DNA of 64,000 nucleotides from Methanobacterium_D sp040373355 (GTDB lineage: Archaea > Methanobacteriota > Methanobacteria > Methanobacteriales > Methanobacteriaceae), in the NCBI RefSeq assembly GCF_047495555.1, contig NZ_CP166866.1, forward strand, positions 1,400,001 to 1,464,000, given 5' to 3'. Numbering within the stretch: position 1 is the stretch's first letter; each line of letters opens with the position of its first letter. The notes under the pieces were generated by a model. The model saw only the letters and a program-made list of their open reading frames with translations. It did not search any database and had not been told where the DNA came from. A program made the position numbers and the translations under genes. Below, one piece after another: positions 26,782 to 35,098 of this stretch.

Positions 26782-27249
26782 TTATTTTTTCTCTTTTTTA
26801 ATTACAATTATATCTGAAATTTTAGTTGAAGGGTACTGGCCATTTTCGTCCTTTTCAACGCTCTTTACCATATCCCAAATAGTTAGAAGAGCTACACTTG
26901 CACCTGTAATGGCTTCCATTTCAACTCCTGTCTTTCCAAGACAAGTAACACTAACTTCAACTTCTATTTCTTTTTTACCAACATTAAACTTTACATTGAC
27001 TCCTGTAATTTTTAAAGAGTGACATAAAGGAATAAGATGATGAGTAGATTTTACAGCACCAATAGCTGCAATTTGGGCTGTTGTAAGTACATTACCCTTT
27101 TTAATTTCTTCATTTTCTATAAGCTTAATAGTTTCATTTTGGAGGTATATTTTACCCTGTGCTACAGCAGTTCTTTTTACAACAGGCTTATCTGATACTT
27201 CTACCATGTGAACACCTTTTTCTGAAAGGTGTGTAAATGATTTTTCCAT
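26782..27249 (-). CDS. moaC: Cyclic pyranopterin monophosphate synthase
   Basis: A 155-residue MoaC. It rearranges the product of MoaA to cyclic pyranopterin phosphate on the route to molybdopterin, needed for formate dehydrogenase and formylmethanofuran dehydrogenase. Signature segments are HLIPLCHSLKITGV and VEMEAITGASVALLTIWDMV, which contain the active-site His and Asp residues. ATG 27249 is chosen because GGAG lies nine bases upstream; the longer frame would begin with TTG. It is 87 bp downstream of cbiD. Confidence 0.93.
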   Translation of the reverse strand: MEKSFTHLSEKGVHMVEVSDKPVVKRTAVAQGKIYLQNETIKLIENEEIKKGNVLTTAQIAAIGAVKSTHHLIPLCHSLKITGVNVKFNVGKKEIEVEVSVTCLGKTGVEMEAITGASVALLTIWDMVKSVEKDENGQYPSTKISDIIVIKKEKK

Positions 27250-27335
27250 TATTTTCAACTCCAATACATCAATTAATATATAATATTGTTTAATATGTAT
27301 AAAAGAATATTATTTGTTATTTTGTTTTAAATTAA

Positions 27336-28454
27336 TCAGGATTTATTAAGAATAGTACCATCCATTCTAACAATAGTTATTTCAAAATCTACATCTACTC
27401 TTTCTTGACATTTTTCTTTAACTGCAGCCGCAATTTTACTAAAAACTCTAAATGTCAGGTTATTGTGATCTAGAATATCAATCATGTCTTCAGTAGTTTT
27501 GGACCTATAAATTTCTTCAATTAAATTTTTATCTGCACCTAAAAGTCCGCAATGGGCAGCTATTATTTCTCTTCTTCCATCTGCAACGCTGTTTTTGGTG
27601 TTAAATATTCCTGCTGCAATTTTAATAATTTTGCCAGCATGACCGAGGAGAGTGATTTGTTTAACTTCCTTTTCCTGAGCTTTATCAAGCATGAAACCTA
27701 CAAAATTTCCCATCTGGACAATTTGATCTTCTTCTACTTCGAGGATTTCTTTTGCAATACGTTCTCCAATATTACCGGGCACAAAAACGAGATTTTCAAA
27801 TCCTTCAGCTAAAGCAACATCAATTTGACAAACTAGTGATTCTTTATAGGCATGTGAAGACATCGGCCTTGCGATACCGGTTGTACCAAGAATAGAAATG
27901 CCTTCCTCAATTCCAAGACGTGGATTCATTGTTTTTTTAGCAATTTCTTTTCCTCTTGGAATAAAAATAGTTACTTCAGCTCCTTTTCCATCTGGGAGAA
28001 CGTTCTGTAAATTAGACTTTATCATTTGTTGTGGAACAGGGTTTATAGCAGGTTCTCCAACTGGAATCTGTAAGCCGGGCTTTGTTACAGTACCGACTCC
28101 TTCTCCACCTTTAATAATAATTTTATTAGAATCAGTTATCCTGACTTCAGCACATATTTTAAGGTTTTTTGTTACATCAGGATCATTATACGGCATTTTA
28201 ACAACACATGCCATTCCACAACTAGAATTTAATTTTTTAAAAGAATGAATATGAATATTGAGTTTTCCAAAAGGAGAAGTAATAGTTACTTGGGGTATTT
28301 TAGATTTTATTGTTGATAAAAATGCTGCGAGAGATGCCGCTGTTGCAGCGCTTCCTGTAGTAATCCCATAAGGGGAATTGGATTTATTCAATTGTAATTC
28401 CCCTGAGTAATCGTTATTTAACTCTTTATCAAGAGGTCCACTGTGGATTTCCAT
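27336..28454 (-). CDS. cbiD: Cobalt-precorrin-5B (C1)-methyltransferase
   Basis: A 372-residue CbiD, acting in the anaerobic cobalamin pathway that makes the corrinoid of the methyltransferase Mtr. It methylates C1 of precorrin-5B. Signatures are the early YGITTGSAATAASLAAF, KGGEGVGTVTKPGLQIPVGE, and ILGTTGIARPMSSHAYKESL. Length is typical. It runs nine bases after the small thioredoxin gene on the same strand, but the two have no obvious functional link. Confidence 0.93.
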   Translation of the reverse strand: MEIHSGPLDKELNNDYSGELQLNKSNSPYGITTGSAATAASLAAFLSTIKSKIPQVTITSPFGKLNIHIHSFKKLNSSCGMACVVKMPYNDPDVTKNLKICAEVRITDSNKIIIKGGEGVGTVTKPGLQIPVGEPAINPVPQQMIKSNLQNVLPDGKGAEVTIFIPRGKEIAKKTMNPRLGIEEGISILGTTGIARPMSSHAYKESLVCQIDVALAEGFENLVFVPGNIGERIAKEILEVEEDQIVQMGNFVGFMLDKAQEKEVKQITLLGHAGKIIKIAAGIFNTKNSVADGRREIIAAHCGLLGADKNLIEEIYRSKTTEDMIDILDHNNLTFRVFSKIAAAVKEKCQERVDVDFEITIVRMDGTILNKS

Positions 28455-28462
28455 TTTTCCAG

Positions 28463-28720
28463 TTATGCTAGTTCTTCTTTAATGGCTTTTTCAAGTTCAT
28501 CTTTTTCTGGTGCACCAACAAATTTAACAACACCATTTATAGCAACTGCAGGAACTGCCATTAATCCGTATTCTATCGCTTTTTCACGGTCCTGCATTAT
28601 ATCTATTTTTTCAACTTCAATATCGCCTTCCATGTCTTTTTTAACTGCATCTACCACTTCTATGGCCATAGGACAATATGGACATGAAGGAGATGTAAAT
28701 ACTTCAACTTTAACAGCCAT
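28463..28720 (-). CDS. Small thioredoxin/glutaredoxin-like protein
   Basis: An 85-residue thioredoxin fold with the active site SPSCPYCPMA (CPYC) and the cis-proline MAVPAVAINGVVKF. Such MTH895/MJ0307-like proteins reduce disulfides in methanogens. The start at ATG 28720 is preceded by GGAGG, but two bases of this SD belong to the first palindrome of a repeat array that fills the leader. Translation could therefore depend on that hairpin. The cbiD gene follows after eight bases. Confidence 0.9.
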   Translation of the reverse strand: MAVKVEVFTSPSCPYCPMAIEVVDAVKKDMEGDIEVEKIDIMQDREKAIEYGLMAVPAVAINGVVKFVGAPEKDELEKAIKEELA

Positions 28721-28731
28721 TATTTAACCTC

Positions 28732-28935
28732 CAAATCTTCGATTTGGGGTTCCAAAAATCATAAATGATTTTTGATAACCTCCAAATAAACTTTGTTTTT
28801 GGGCACTCAAACACACAGCGTTTGGTGCATCGAAAGCTCATTTTCGATAGCCACAAAATTATAATTTTGTAGGCTCCAAAATTTTCCAATATTTTGGGGT
28901 TCAGGAAACGAGTTTCCTAAATCTCCAAATATTAT
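28732..28935. repeat. Array of short palindromes (array 2)
   Basis: About 200 bp of consecutive palindromes in the leader of the thioredoxin gene. Examples: CCAAATC/GATTTGG (28731-28747), CCAAAAATCAT/ATGATTTTTG (28752-28774), CACCAAACGC-type repeat around 28804-28828, TCGAAAG/TTTTCGA (28829-28846), CACAAAATT/AATTTTGTAG (28852-28872), CCAAAATTTT/ATATTTTGGGG (28876-28899) and AGGAAAC/GTTTCCT (28902-28918). They share the AAAATC/GATTTT style of array 1. The region ends with AT-rich DNA before sppA. Confidence 0.7.
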
Positions 28936-29037
28936 ATGGAATTTTAATTCAATCCCTTATTCTAACATTAATCTATTTTTTATTTTTAAAATACTTATTT
29001 GCTCTTATTAAGATTTAAATTTATTGCAGACTTATCT

Positions 29038-29940
29038 TTAATAAAACATATTTTGAAGATTATCACCATTAATCATGGTTCCAATTCCTTTTCCAACATA
29101 ATAGCCAATTTTAGATGATAAACTACTTAAAATATTCTCAAGAGACTGGGGCGAGCTCATTGTAATAATCTGATATGATCCTTCAATTCCTCCAAGTTTA
29201 GCAGCAACATCAAGGGCATTATCTTTCCCTCCAATCTCATCAATAAGTTTAAGCTCTTTAGCATGGCCCCCTGTAAACACCTGCCCTTCAGCTAGGCTTT
29301 TAACATAATTTTTGTCCAGTTTTCTGTTTTCTGCAACCATGGTTATGAAGTTATCATGTTCCTGATCTACCATTTTCTGAAGCATATTTTTTTCTTCAAT
29401 AGTTAAATCTCTATAATCTGCTCCCATATCTTTATATTTACCTGCTTTAATGGAAGATTTGTCTACCCCAAGCATTTTATAAAGATCAGAAAGGTTCGTA
29501 AGACTTAATATAACTCCAATACTTCCCACCCATGAAGACTTACTAGCAATGATTTTATCAGCACCTGAAGCTACAAGATATGCACCCGATGCTCCACTAT
29601 CACTTATCCATGCTACAACTGGCTTTTTACAGTTTTTAACAGCTTCCATTATTTCTTCACTTGCAACAGGAGTTCCTCCAGGGCTATTAATATCTAGAAG
29701 AATAGAACTTATTGATTCATCTGCATCAGCCTCTTTAAGCTGGCTTTTTATAATTTCTGGATTAGCAGATGTACCTCCAAATATATCTGACTGTGAATAG
29801 CTGATTTCTCCTTGAATATGTATAACTGCAACAGTTCCGCCTAAAGAAGAACCTAATATGGCTATTGCACCAATTAAAAGGGCAACTAAAACTAAAATGC
29901 CGGCTACACTAATTATAAGTAACTTCATATTGTTGTTCAT
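29038..29940 (-). CDS. sppA: Signal peptide peptidase SppA
   Basis: A 300-residue membrane-anchored serine protease. Residues 7-30 form a membrane helix (LLIISVAGILVLVALLIG). The S49 protease domain follows, with the nucleophile Ser in SGASGAYLVASGADKIIA and the general base Lys in SIKAGKYKDMGADYR. It degrades signal peptides left in the membrane after secretion. This is the short single-domain form found in archaea and Bacillus. The upstream region is shared with the divergent RNA and mrt promoters. Confidence 0.92.
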   Translation of the reverse strand: MNNNMKLLIISVAGILVLVALLIGAIAILGSSLGGTVAVIHIQGEISYSQSDIFGGTSANPEIIKSQLKEADADESISSILLDINSPGGTPVASEEIMEAVKNCKKPVVAWISDSGASGAYLVASGADKIIASKSSWVGSIGVILSLTNLSDLYKMLGVDKSSIKAGKYKDMGADYRDLTIEEKNMLQKMVDQEHDNFITMVAENRKLDKNYVKSLAEGQVFTGGHAKELKLIDEIGGKDNALDVAAKLGGIEGSYQIITMSSPQSLENILSSLSSKIGYYVGKGIGTMINGDNLQNMFY

Positions 29941-30171
29941 AGAATCACTTTAAGTTACAATTTAAAATTAATTTCAATGTTCAGAATATTAAGCTACATT
30001 ACATAAATAATTGAAGTATTTATAATATTCGAAATTTTTAAAAATTTTATACTAATAATATTTTTAAATTAATTTTTAGTTTTTATTTATTACTAATTTA
30101 TTAAATTAAGTTATCTAAATTAATATTAAGTAATAATACTTTCTTATAATTTGTTAATTCTTACTGCAAGC
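29941..30171. other. AT-rich spacer upstream of structured RNA
   Basis: About 230 bp of AT-rich DNA between sppA (leftward) and the rightward mrt leader. It has no open frame or hairpin that stands out and should hold the sppA promoter. Confidence 0.4.
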
Positions 30172-30179
30172 TTTATATA
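30172..30179 (+). promoter_or_regulatory. TATA box for structured RNA upstream of mrt
   Basis: TTTATATA, a perfect archaeal box A, preceded by the purine-rich GCAAG. Transcription starting about 25 bases downstream would begin near 30203, exactly where the first strong hairpin (30205-30233) starts. Confidence 0.65.
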
Positions 30180-30202
30180 CTAAAATGACCAGTAATTATA
30201 AA

Positions 30203-30440
30203 ATAACCTACGGTCACATAGTGACTGTAGGTTAGTGCTGGGTAAATAACTTTTATCAGCAAGGGAAAGGAAATGACAAAAATTTGTCAGTGACTTTTTG
30301 GCTACAACAATTTTAGGATAATATGAATCGATCTTATCTACATTGAGTCGTTTTCCCTCCTGAAAACATAAACTGAATTGCCACAGTTTACTCAATAAAA
30401 TTTGAATATTTCTAAAAAGCTGTTGTAGCTTTTTTTAAAT
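30203..30440 (+). ncRNA. Candidate structured RNA or riboswitch-like leader of the mrt operon
   Basis: A roughly 235-nt region with more G and C than its surroundings and at least six stems. Hairpin 30205-30233 has a 13-bp stem with an ATA loop and one G-T pair. Others are TGCTG/CAGCA (30236-30240/30257-30261), TGACAAA/TTTGTCA (30274-30280/30283-30289), GATAA/TTATC (30317-30321/30334-30338) and TAAACTG/CAGTTTA (30369-30375/30384-30390). GCTACAACA (30301-30309) pairs perfectly with TGTTGTAGC (30421-30429). The same bases can instead form a local hairpin AAAAAGCT/AGCTTTTT (30414-30421/30427-30434) followed by T. It is either a separate RNA or a switching leader; I could not search Rfam. Confidence 0.6.
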
Positions 30441-30451
30441 TTCGGATATCG

Positions 30452-30543
30452 TTTCATTTGATAATGAAAACAATGTAAAGAGTTGAAGAAAATACGAGTA
30501 TTTTCTGAACACAAAATTTTAAAAAATTTTGAGGTGTATATTT
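30452..30543 (+). promoter_or_regulatory. Inverted repeats between structured RNA and mrtB start
   Basis: Three further inverted repeats lie just before the start codon: TTTCATT/AATGAAA (30452-30469), a perfect 8-bp GAAAATAC/GTATTTTC (30488-30505) and CAAAATTTT/AAAATTTTG directly before the GAGGTG ribosome-binding site (30531-30536). They may be operator sites or RNA hairpins that hide the SD. TTTAAATT near 30434 might serve as a second promoter. Confidence 0.45.
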
Positions 30544-31875
30544 ATGCCAACCTATGAAGACAAAATAGACCTATATGGGGTTAATGGAAAGCTTTTAGAA
30601 GAAAATGTTCCTTTAGAAGCAGTTAGCCCAATGGTAAACCCTACAATCGAAAAAATAGTGCATGAAGTAAAACGTTCAGTTGCTGTTAACTTAGCAGGGA
30701 TAGAAAGCTCATTAGAAAATGCAGCTTTCGGTGGTAAAGCAAACTTCATTCCAGGAAGAGAAATGCAATTACCACTCGTAGAAAATGTAGATGTATTATC
30801 TGAAAAAATTAGAAAAATTATTCAGATAGACGAAGAAGACGACTTCAATATAAAATTAATCAATAATGGTAGCCAGATGCTAGTTCAGATGCCAACTCAG
30901 AGAATGAACATGGCAGCAGATTACACAGTTTCTACCCTAGTTGCTGGTGGAGCAGTTGTCCAGGCAATTATTGATACATTTGACGTTGATAAATATGACG
31001 CACCTGCAGTTAAAACCGCAGTTTTAGGAAAATACCCTCAAACTGTTGATTTTACTGGTGCTAACGTTTCAGCATTACTCGGACCTCCAGTCATGCTCGA
31101 AGGGCTTGGATACGGTCTAAGAAACATAATGGCGAACCACGTTGTCGCTATCACCAAGAAAAACACTCTTAACGCAGTAGCTTTATCCTCCATTTTAGAG
31201 CACACCTCTGCATTTGAAACAGGCGACGCTTTAGGAGCTTTCGAAAGATTCCACCTTTTAGGAATGGCTTACCAAGGTTTAAATGCTAACAATTTAGTAT
31301 TTGACTTAGTTAAGGAAAACGGAAAAGGTACTGTTGGTACAGTAGTTGCATCAGTAGTAGAAAGAGCTCTTGAGGATGGTGTCATTAAAGTAGCAAGAAC
31401 TATGTCATCAGGATACAAGTTATACGAACCTAATGATTGGGCTTTATGGAATGCATATGCAGCAGCTGGTTTAATAGCATCTGTAATAGTTAACATTGGT
31501 GCAGCAAGAGCAGCTCAAGGTGTTCCTTCCACATTATTATACTACAACGACATTCTAGAATTCGAAACCGGTCTTCCGGGTGTTGATTACGGACGTGTAG
31601 AAGGAGTCGGTGTAGGAATGAGTTTCTTCTCTCACTCTATATATGGAGGAGGTAGTCCTGGTACATTCCACGGAAACCACGTAGTAACTAGGCACAGTAA
31701 AGGATTCACAATACCTTGTGCAGCAGCAGCAATGTGTTTAGATGCAGGTACTCAGATGTTCTCAGTTGAATCAACCTCTGGATTAATGGGTACAGTATAC
31801 GGAGACATAGAATACTTCAAAGAACCAGTCAAGTATGTTGCAGATGGAGCTAAAGAAGTAAAGGATAAATTATAA
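30544..31875 (+). CDS. mcrB (mrtB): Methyl-coenzyme M reductase beta subunit (isoenzyme II type)
   Basis: A 443-residue beta subunit of the enzyme that releases methane from methyl-coenzyme M and coenzyme B at nickel F430. It begins PTYEDKIDLYGVNGKLLEEN and contains the Rossmann-like N-terminal part and the long C-terminal helices (LNAVALSSILEHTSAFETGD, YGGGSPGTFHGNHVVTRHSK, which lies near the active-site channel). GAGGTG seven bases before ATG 30544 rules out the TTG at 30529. First gene of a B-D-G-A operon. Codon choice favours C-ending codons (AAC, TAC), as in highly expressed genes. Confidence 0.97.
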   Translation: MPTYEDKIDLYGVNGKLLEENVPLEAVSPMVNPTIEKIVHEVKRSVAVNLAGIESSLENAAFGGKANFIPGREMQLPLVENVDVLSEKIRKIIQIDEEDDFNIKLINNGSQMLVQMPTQRMNMAADYTVSTLVAGGAVVQAIIDTFDVDKYDAPAVKTAVLGKYPQTVDFTGANVSALLGPPVMLEGLGYGLRNIMANHVVAITKKNTLNAVALSSILEHTSAFETGDALGAFERFHLLGMAYQGLNANNLVFDLVKENGKGTVGTVVASVVERALEDGVIKVARTMSSGYKLYEPNDWALWNAYAAAGLIASVIVNIGAARAAQGVPSTLLYYNDILEFETGLPGVDYGRVEGVGVGMSFFSHSIYGGGSPGTFHGNHVVTRHSKGFTIPCAAAAMCLDAGTQMFSVESTSGLMGTVYGDIEYFKEPVKYVADGAKEVKDKL

Positions 31876-31900
31876 GAAAAATGATATTTGAGGCGGTAAT

Positions 31901-32389
31901 ATGGAATTAATAAAGGCCGTTGATGTTAAAATATTTCCTTACAGGCGTTTAAAACCCGAAACAACTGAAAAAATACTTAATGGTATCATGGAATATGATG
32001 GAATTTTAAGGGTTATGATAAATGGAAATTCTATACCTAAAGTTGTTGTTTACGGCCCTGCAAAAGGAACTCAGGTTAATCATGAAGATCGTAAAGTTAT
32101 TAAGGTTAAAGACGATTCCGTAGAGCTACGTGTATCCGTCGGAGATTTAATAGTAACTGTAGAGTATGAAAAACTTGATTTATTCCTTGAAAAATTGCAA
32201 AATCTGCTAGAAAATACTCTGAGCTTTGGTTTCGAAGTTTCAACAGGTATTTTCACTAAAACAAATATTACTGTTTCAGATTACTTAAAATTAGGTTACG
32301 GGTTAGAGAATGGTATTGATCCACGTCTCATTGGACTGGTAGATCCAAACTCAAAATCCCAAGATACTGTAAAATTAATAGGTGATTAA
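31901..32389 (+). CDS. mcrD (mrtD): Methyl-coenzyme M reductase operon protein D
   Basis: A 162-residue McrD. It is not part of the purified enzyme; it is known to associate with MCR and is thought to help cofactor insertion or assembly. Matching segments are VDVKIFPYRRLKPETTEKIL at the start and ILRVMINGNSIPKVVVYGPA. The SD GAGGCGG precedes ATG 31901. It is followed within two bases by the gamma gene. No mcrC lies between D and G, which distinguishes this operon from mcrBDCGA. Confidence 0.93.
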   Translation: MELIKAVDVKIFPYRRLKPETTEKILNGIMEYDGILRVMINGNSIPKVVVYGPAKGTQVNHEDRKVIKVKDDSVELRVSVGDLIVTVEYEKLDLFLEKLQNLLENTLSFGFEVSTGIFTKTNITVSDYLKLGYGLENGIDPRLIGLVDPNSKSQDTVKLIGD

Positions 32390-32391
32390 AA

Positions 32392-33186
32392 ATGGCTTAC
32401 GAAGCTCAATACTCCCCTGGAGAAACAAAAATTGCTGAAAACCGTAGAAATCACATGGATCCTGATTTTGAACTCAAAAAAATCAGGGAGATTGCGGATG
32501 AAGATATAGTTAAAATATTAGGTCACAGAAACCCTGGAGAAGGTTACAAGAGCGTTCACCCTCCTCTCGAAGAAATGGACTTCGAAGAAGATATGATGAA
32601 AGACCTTGTAGAACCTATTCCTGGTGCAAGCGCAGGTAACAGGACCAGATACGTCCAGTTCACAGATTCAATGTACAACGCACCTGCTCAGCCATATGAT
32701 AGGGCAAGAACCTACATGTGGAGGTTTAGAGGTGTAGATACTGGAACATTATCCGGAAGACAAGTTGTAGAAATGAGAGAATCCGACTTAGAGAAAATGT
32801 CCAAAACATTAATAGAAACCGAACTCTTTGACCCTGCAAAAACAGGTATAAGAGGTGCAACTGTTCACGGACACTCACTAAGATTAGACGAAAACGGATT
32901 AATGTTCGATGCGCTCCAGAGATATGTCTTTAACGAAGAAACTGGTCAAATTGCATACGTAAAAGACCAGGTTGGAAGACCTCTTGACGAGCCTGTAAAC
33001 GTTGGTGAAGCTTTAGATGAAGAACATCTCAAAGAAATTACCACAATCTACAGAAATGACAACATCAGCATGCGTGATGATAAAGAAGCAATAGAAGTAG
33101 TTGAAACAATCCATGCTGCCAGAACAAATGGTGGATTTGGATTAGATGTTTTCAAAAACGATTTAAAGCGCAAATTAGGTGAATAA
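32392..33186 (+). CDS. mcrG (mrtG): Methyl-coenzyme M reductase gamma subunit (isoenzyme II type)
   Basis: A 264-residue gamma subunit. Signature segments are YSPGETKIAENRRNHMDPDF near the start, ILGHRNPGEGYKSVHPPLEE, and MWRFRGVDTGTLSGRQVVEM. It packs against alpha and beta to close the F430 channel. Its SD (GGTGA) overlaps the mcrD stop, and its stop codon lies directly before the alpha start, so the genes are tightly coupled. Length agrees with other Mrt gamma subunits. Confidence 0.96.
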   Translation: MAYEAQYSPGETKIAENRRNHMDPDFELKKIREIADEDIVKILGHRNPGEGYKSVHPPLEEMDFEEDMMKDLVEPIPGASAGNRTRYVQFTDSMYNAPAQPYDRARTYMWRFRGVDTGTLSGRQVVEMRESDLEKMSKTLIETELFDPAKTGIRGATVHGHSLRLDENGLMFDALQRYVFNEETGQIAYVKDQVGRPLDEPVNVGEALDEEHLKEITTIYRNDNISMRDDKEAIEVVETIHAARTNGGFGLDVFKNDLKRKLGE

Positions 33187-33187
33187 A

Positions 33188-34840
33188 ATGGCTGAAGATA
33201 AGAAGTTTTTAAAAGCTTTGAAAACTAAATTTGACCAAGATCCAAACGAAACCAGTACAAAATATTATGGTTTTGGAGGTTGGGAACAATCCCCTCGTAA
33301 AAAAGAATTCAATGAATACGCTGAAAAAGTAGCAGCAGAAAGGGGCGGAATTCCAGGTTATAACCCGGATATCGGGGTACCATTAGGTCAAAGACAATTA
33401 ATGTCCTACAAAATTTCCGGAACAGACACATATGTAGAAGGAGATGATTTACACTTTGTAAACAACAGTGCTATCCAGCAGTTATCAGACGATATAAAAA
33501 GAACAATTATCGTAGGTATGGATACAGCACACGCTGTGCTCGAAAGACGTTTGGGTGTAGAAGTTACTCCTGAAACAATTAACGAGTACATGGAAACAAT
33601 AAACCACGCACTTCCGGGGGGAGCAGTTGTTCAAGAACACATGGTAGAAGTTCATCCAGGTTTAGTAGGCGACTGTTACGCTAAAATATTCACTGGTGAT
33701 GACACCCTCGCTGATGAATTAGATTCCAGATTCATTATAGACATAAACAAAGAGTTCCCCGAAGAACAAGCAGAAATGCTCAAAAAATATGTCGGTTCAA
33801 AAACCTATCAAGTAAGCAGATTACCAACAAGTGTTGTCAGAACCTGTGACGGTGGTACAACCTCAAGATGGTCTGCTATGCAGATCGGAATGAGTTTCAT
33901 TTCAGCATACAAACTCTGTGCTGGTGAAGCAGCAATATCTGAATTCGCATACGCTGCAAAACACGCAGACGTTATCGAGATGGGTAACTTCTTACCAGCA
34001 AGAAGAGCAAGAGGACCAAACGAACCTGGTGGAATTTCATTTGGTATTTTAGCTGATATGGTCCAGACCTCAAGAGCATCTGAAGACCCTGCAGAAGTAA
34101 CTCTCGAAGTTATTGCAGCTGCAGCAGCTATATATGACCAAATATGGTTAGGTTCATACATGTCTGGTGGTGTAGGATTTACACAGTACGCTACAGCAGC
34201 TTACACTGACGATATCCTCGACGACTTTGTATACTACGGTATGGAATACGTACAGGACAAATTTGGTATATGTGGGGCTAAAGCAGATGACGCTGTCGTA
34301 AAAGACATATCAACTGAAGTAACTCTCTACGCTATGGAACAATACGAAATTCCAACACTCTTAGAGGACCACTTTGGTGGATCACAAAGAGCATGTGTTG
34401 CTGCAGCAGCAGCAGGCGTTTCCACAGCATTTGCTACAGGAAACTCAAACGCTGGAATTAACGGTTGGTACTTAAGCCAGATATTACACAAAGAAGTTCA
34501 CAGTAGATTAGGATTCTACGGTTACGACTTACAAGACCAGTGTGGAGCTTCAAACTCACTTTCAATTAGAAGTGACGAAGGTCTCATACACGAATTAAGA
34601 GGTCCTAACTACCCTAACTACGCAATGAACGTAGGTCACCAGCCAGAATACGCAGGTATCGCTCAAGCACCTCACGCTGCTAGAGGAGACGCTTTCTGTG
34701 TCAATCCTTTAATAAAAATAGCATTTGCTGATAAGAACCTTGCTTTCGACTTCGAAAGCCCAAGGAAATCTATCGCAAAAGGTGCATTAAGAGAATTCGT
34801 ACCATCTGGAGAAAGGGATTTAATTACTCCTGCAAAATAA
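33188..34840 (+). CDS. mcrA (mrtA): Methyl-coenzyme M reductase alpha subunit (isoenzyme II type)
   Basis: A 550-residue alpha subunit, which holds most of the F430 site. It keeps the stretches that carry the modified residues in known MCRs: AHAVLERRLG (methyl-His), the SRWSAMQIGM arginine region, LLEDHFGGSQRA (methyl-Gln region) and LGFYGYDLQDQCGASN (thioglycine and following Cys). Segments such as FGGWEQSPRKKEFNEYAEK, MDTAHAVLERRLGVEVTPET and EYMETINHALPGGAVVQEHM follow MrtA rather than McrA, as I remember the two sequences. ATG 33188 with GGTGA (33178-33182) is better than the in-frame GTG 33179. Confidence 0.97.
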   Translation: MAEDKKFLKALKTKFDQDPNETSTKYYGFGGWEQSPRKKEFNEYAEKVAAERGGIPGYNPDIGVPLGQRQLMSYKISGTDTYVEGDDLHFVNNSAIQQLSDDIKRTIIVGMDTAHAVLERRLGVEVTPETINEYMETINHALPGGAVVQEHMVEVHPGLVGDCYAKIFTGDDTLADELDSRFIIDINKEFPEEQAEMLKKYVGSKTYQVSRLPTSVVRTCDGGTTSRWSAMQIGMSFISAYKLCAGEAAISEFAYAAKHADVIEMGNFLPARRARGPNEPGGISFGILADMVQTSRASEDPAEVTLEVIAAAAAIYDQIWLGSYMSGGVGFTQYATAAYTDDILDDFVYYGMEYVQDKFGICGAKADDAVVKDISTEVTLYAMEQYEIPTLLEDHFGGSQRACVAAAAAGVSTAFATGNSNAGINGWYLSQILHKEVHSRLGFYGYDLQDQCGASNSLSIRSDEGLIHELRGPNYPNYAMNVGHQPEYAGIAQAPHAARGDAFCVNPLIKIAFADKNLAFDFESPRKSIAKGALREFVPSGERDLITPAK

Positions 34841-34855
34841 TTAGGGAATTTATTT

Positions 34856-34892
34856 TAGTGGATTACTTCCACTACTTTTTTATTTTTAGTTA
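34856..34892 (+). terminator. Terminator of the mrt operon
   Basis: A 7-bp perfect stem TAGTGGA/TCCACTA (34856-34862/34868-34874) with a TTACT loop, followed by CTTTTTTATTTTT. It lies 16 bases after the alpha stop codon. Confidence 0.75.
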
Positions 34893-35098
34893 CTACTTTG
34901 AATAAGTTTCTAAAAACAACTTATTTTGTTCTATAAAGTTTGAACAATCTACTTTTCTAATAGTCTTTTTAATTAACTTTAAATAGACCTTAAAGCTACT
35001 TTCTAATAAATATGATTTAAAATAACAAAATAATATCTATTAGAATTATTTATTATTAAGCCAAGTCCAAATTAATTTAAACTCTATATGGTGAAAAC

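Noticed and set aside
30180..30395. 71-codon minus-strand frame opposite the mrt leader
   Set aside because: It is antisense to the structured RNA region, has no SD, and its composition follows from the hairpins. I do not regard it as a gene.
30203..30440. RNase P or SRP RNA
   Set aside because: I could not find the conserved RNase P blocks (such as GAGGAAAGTC) or the SRP Alu and S-domain motifs.
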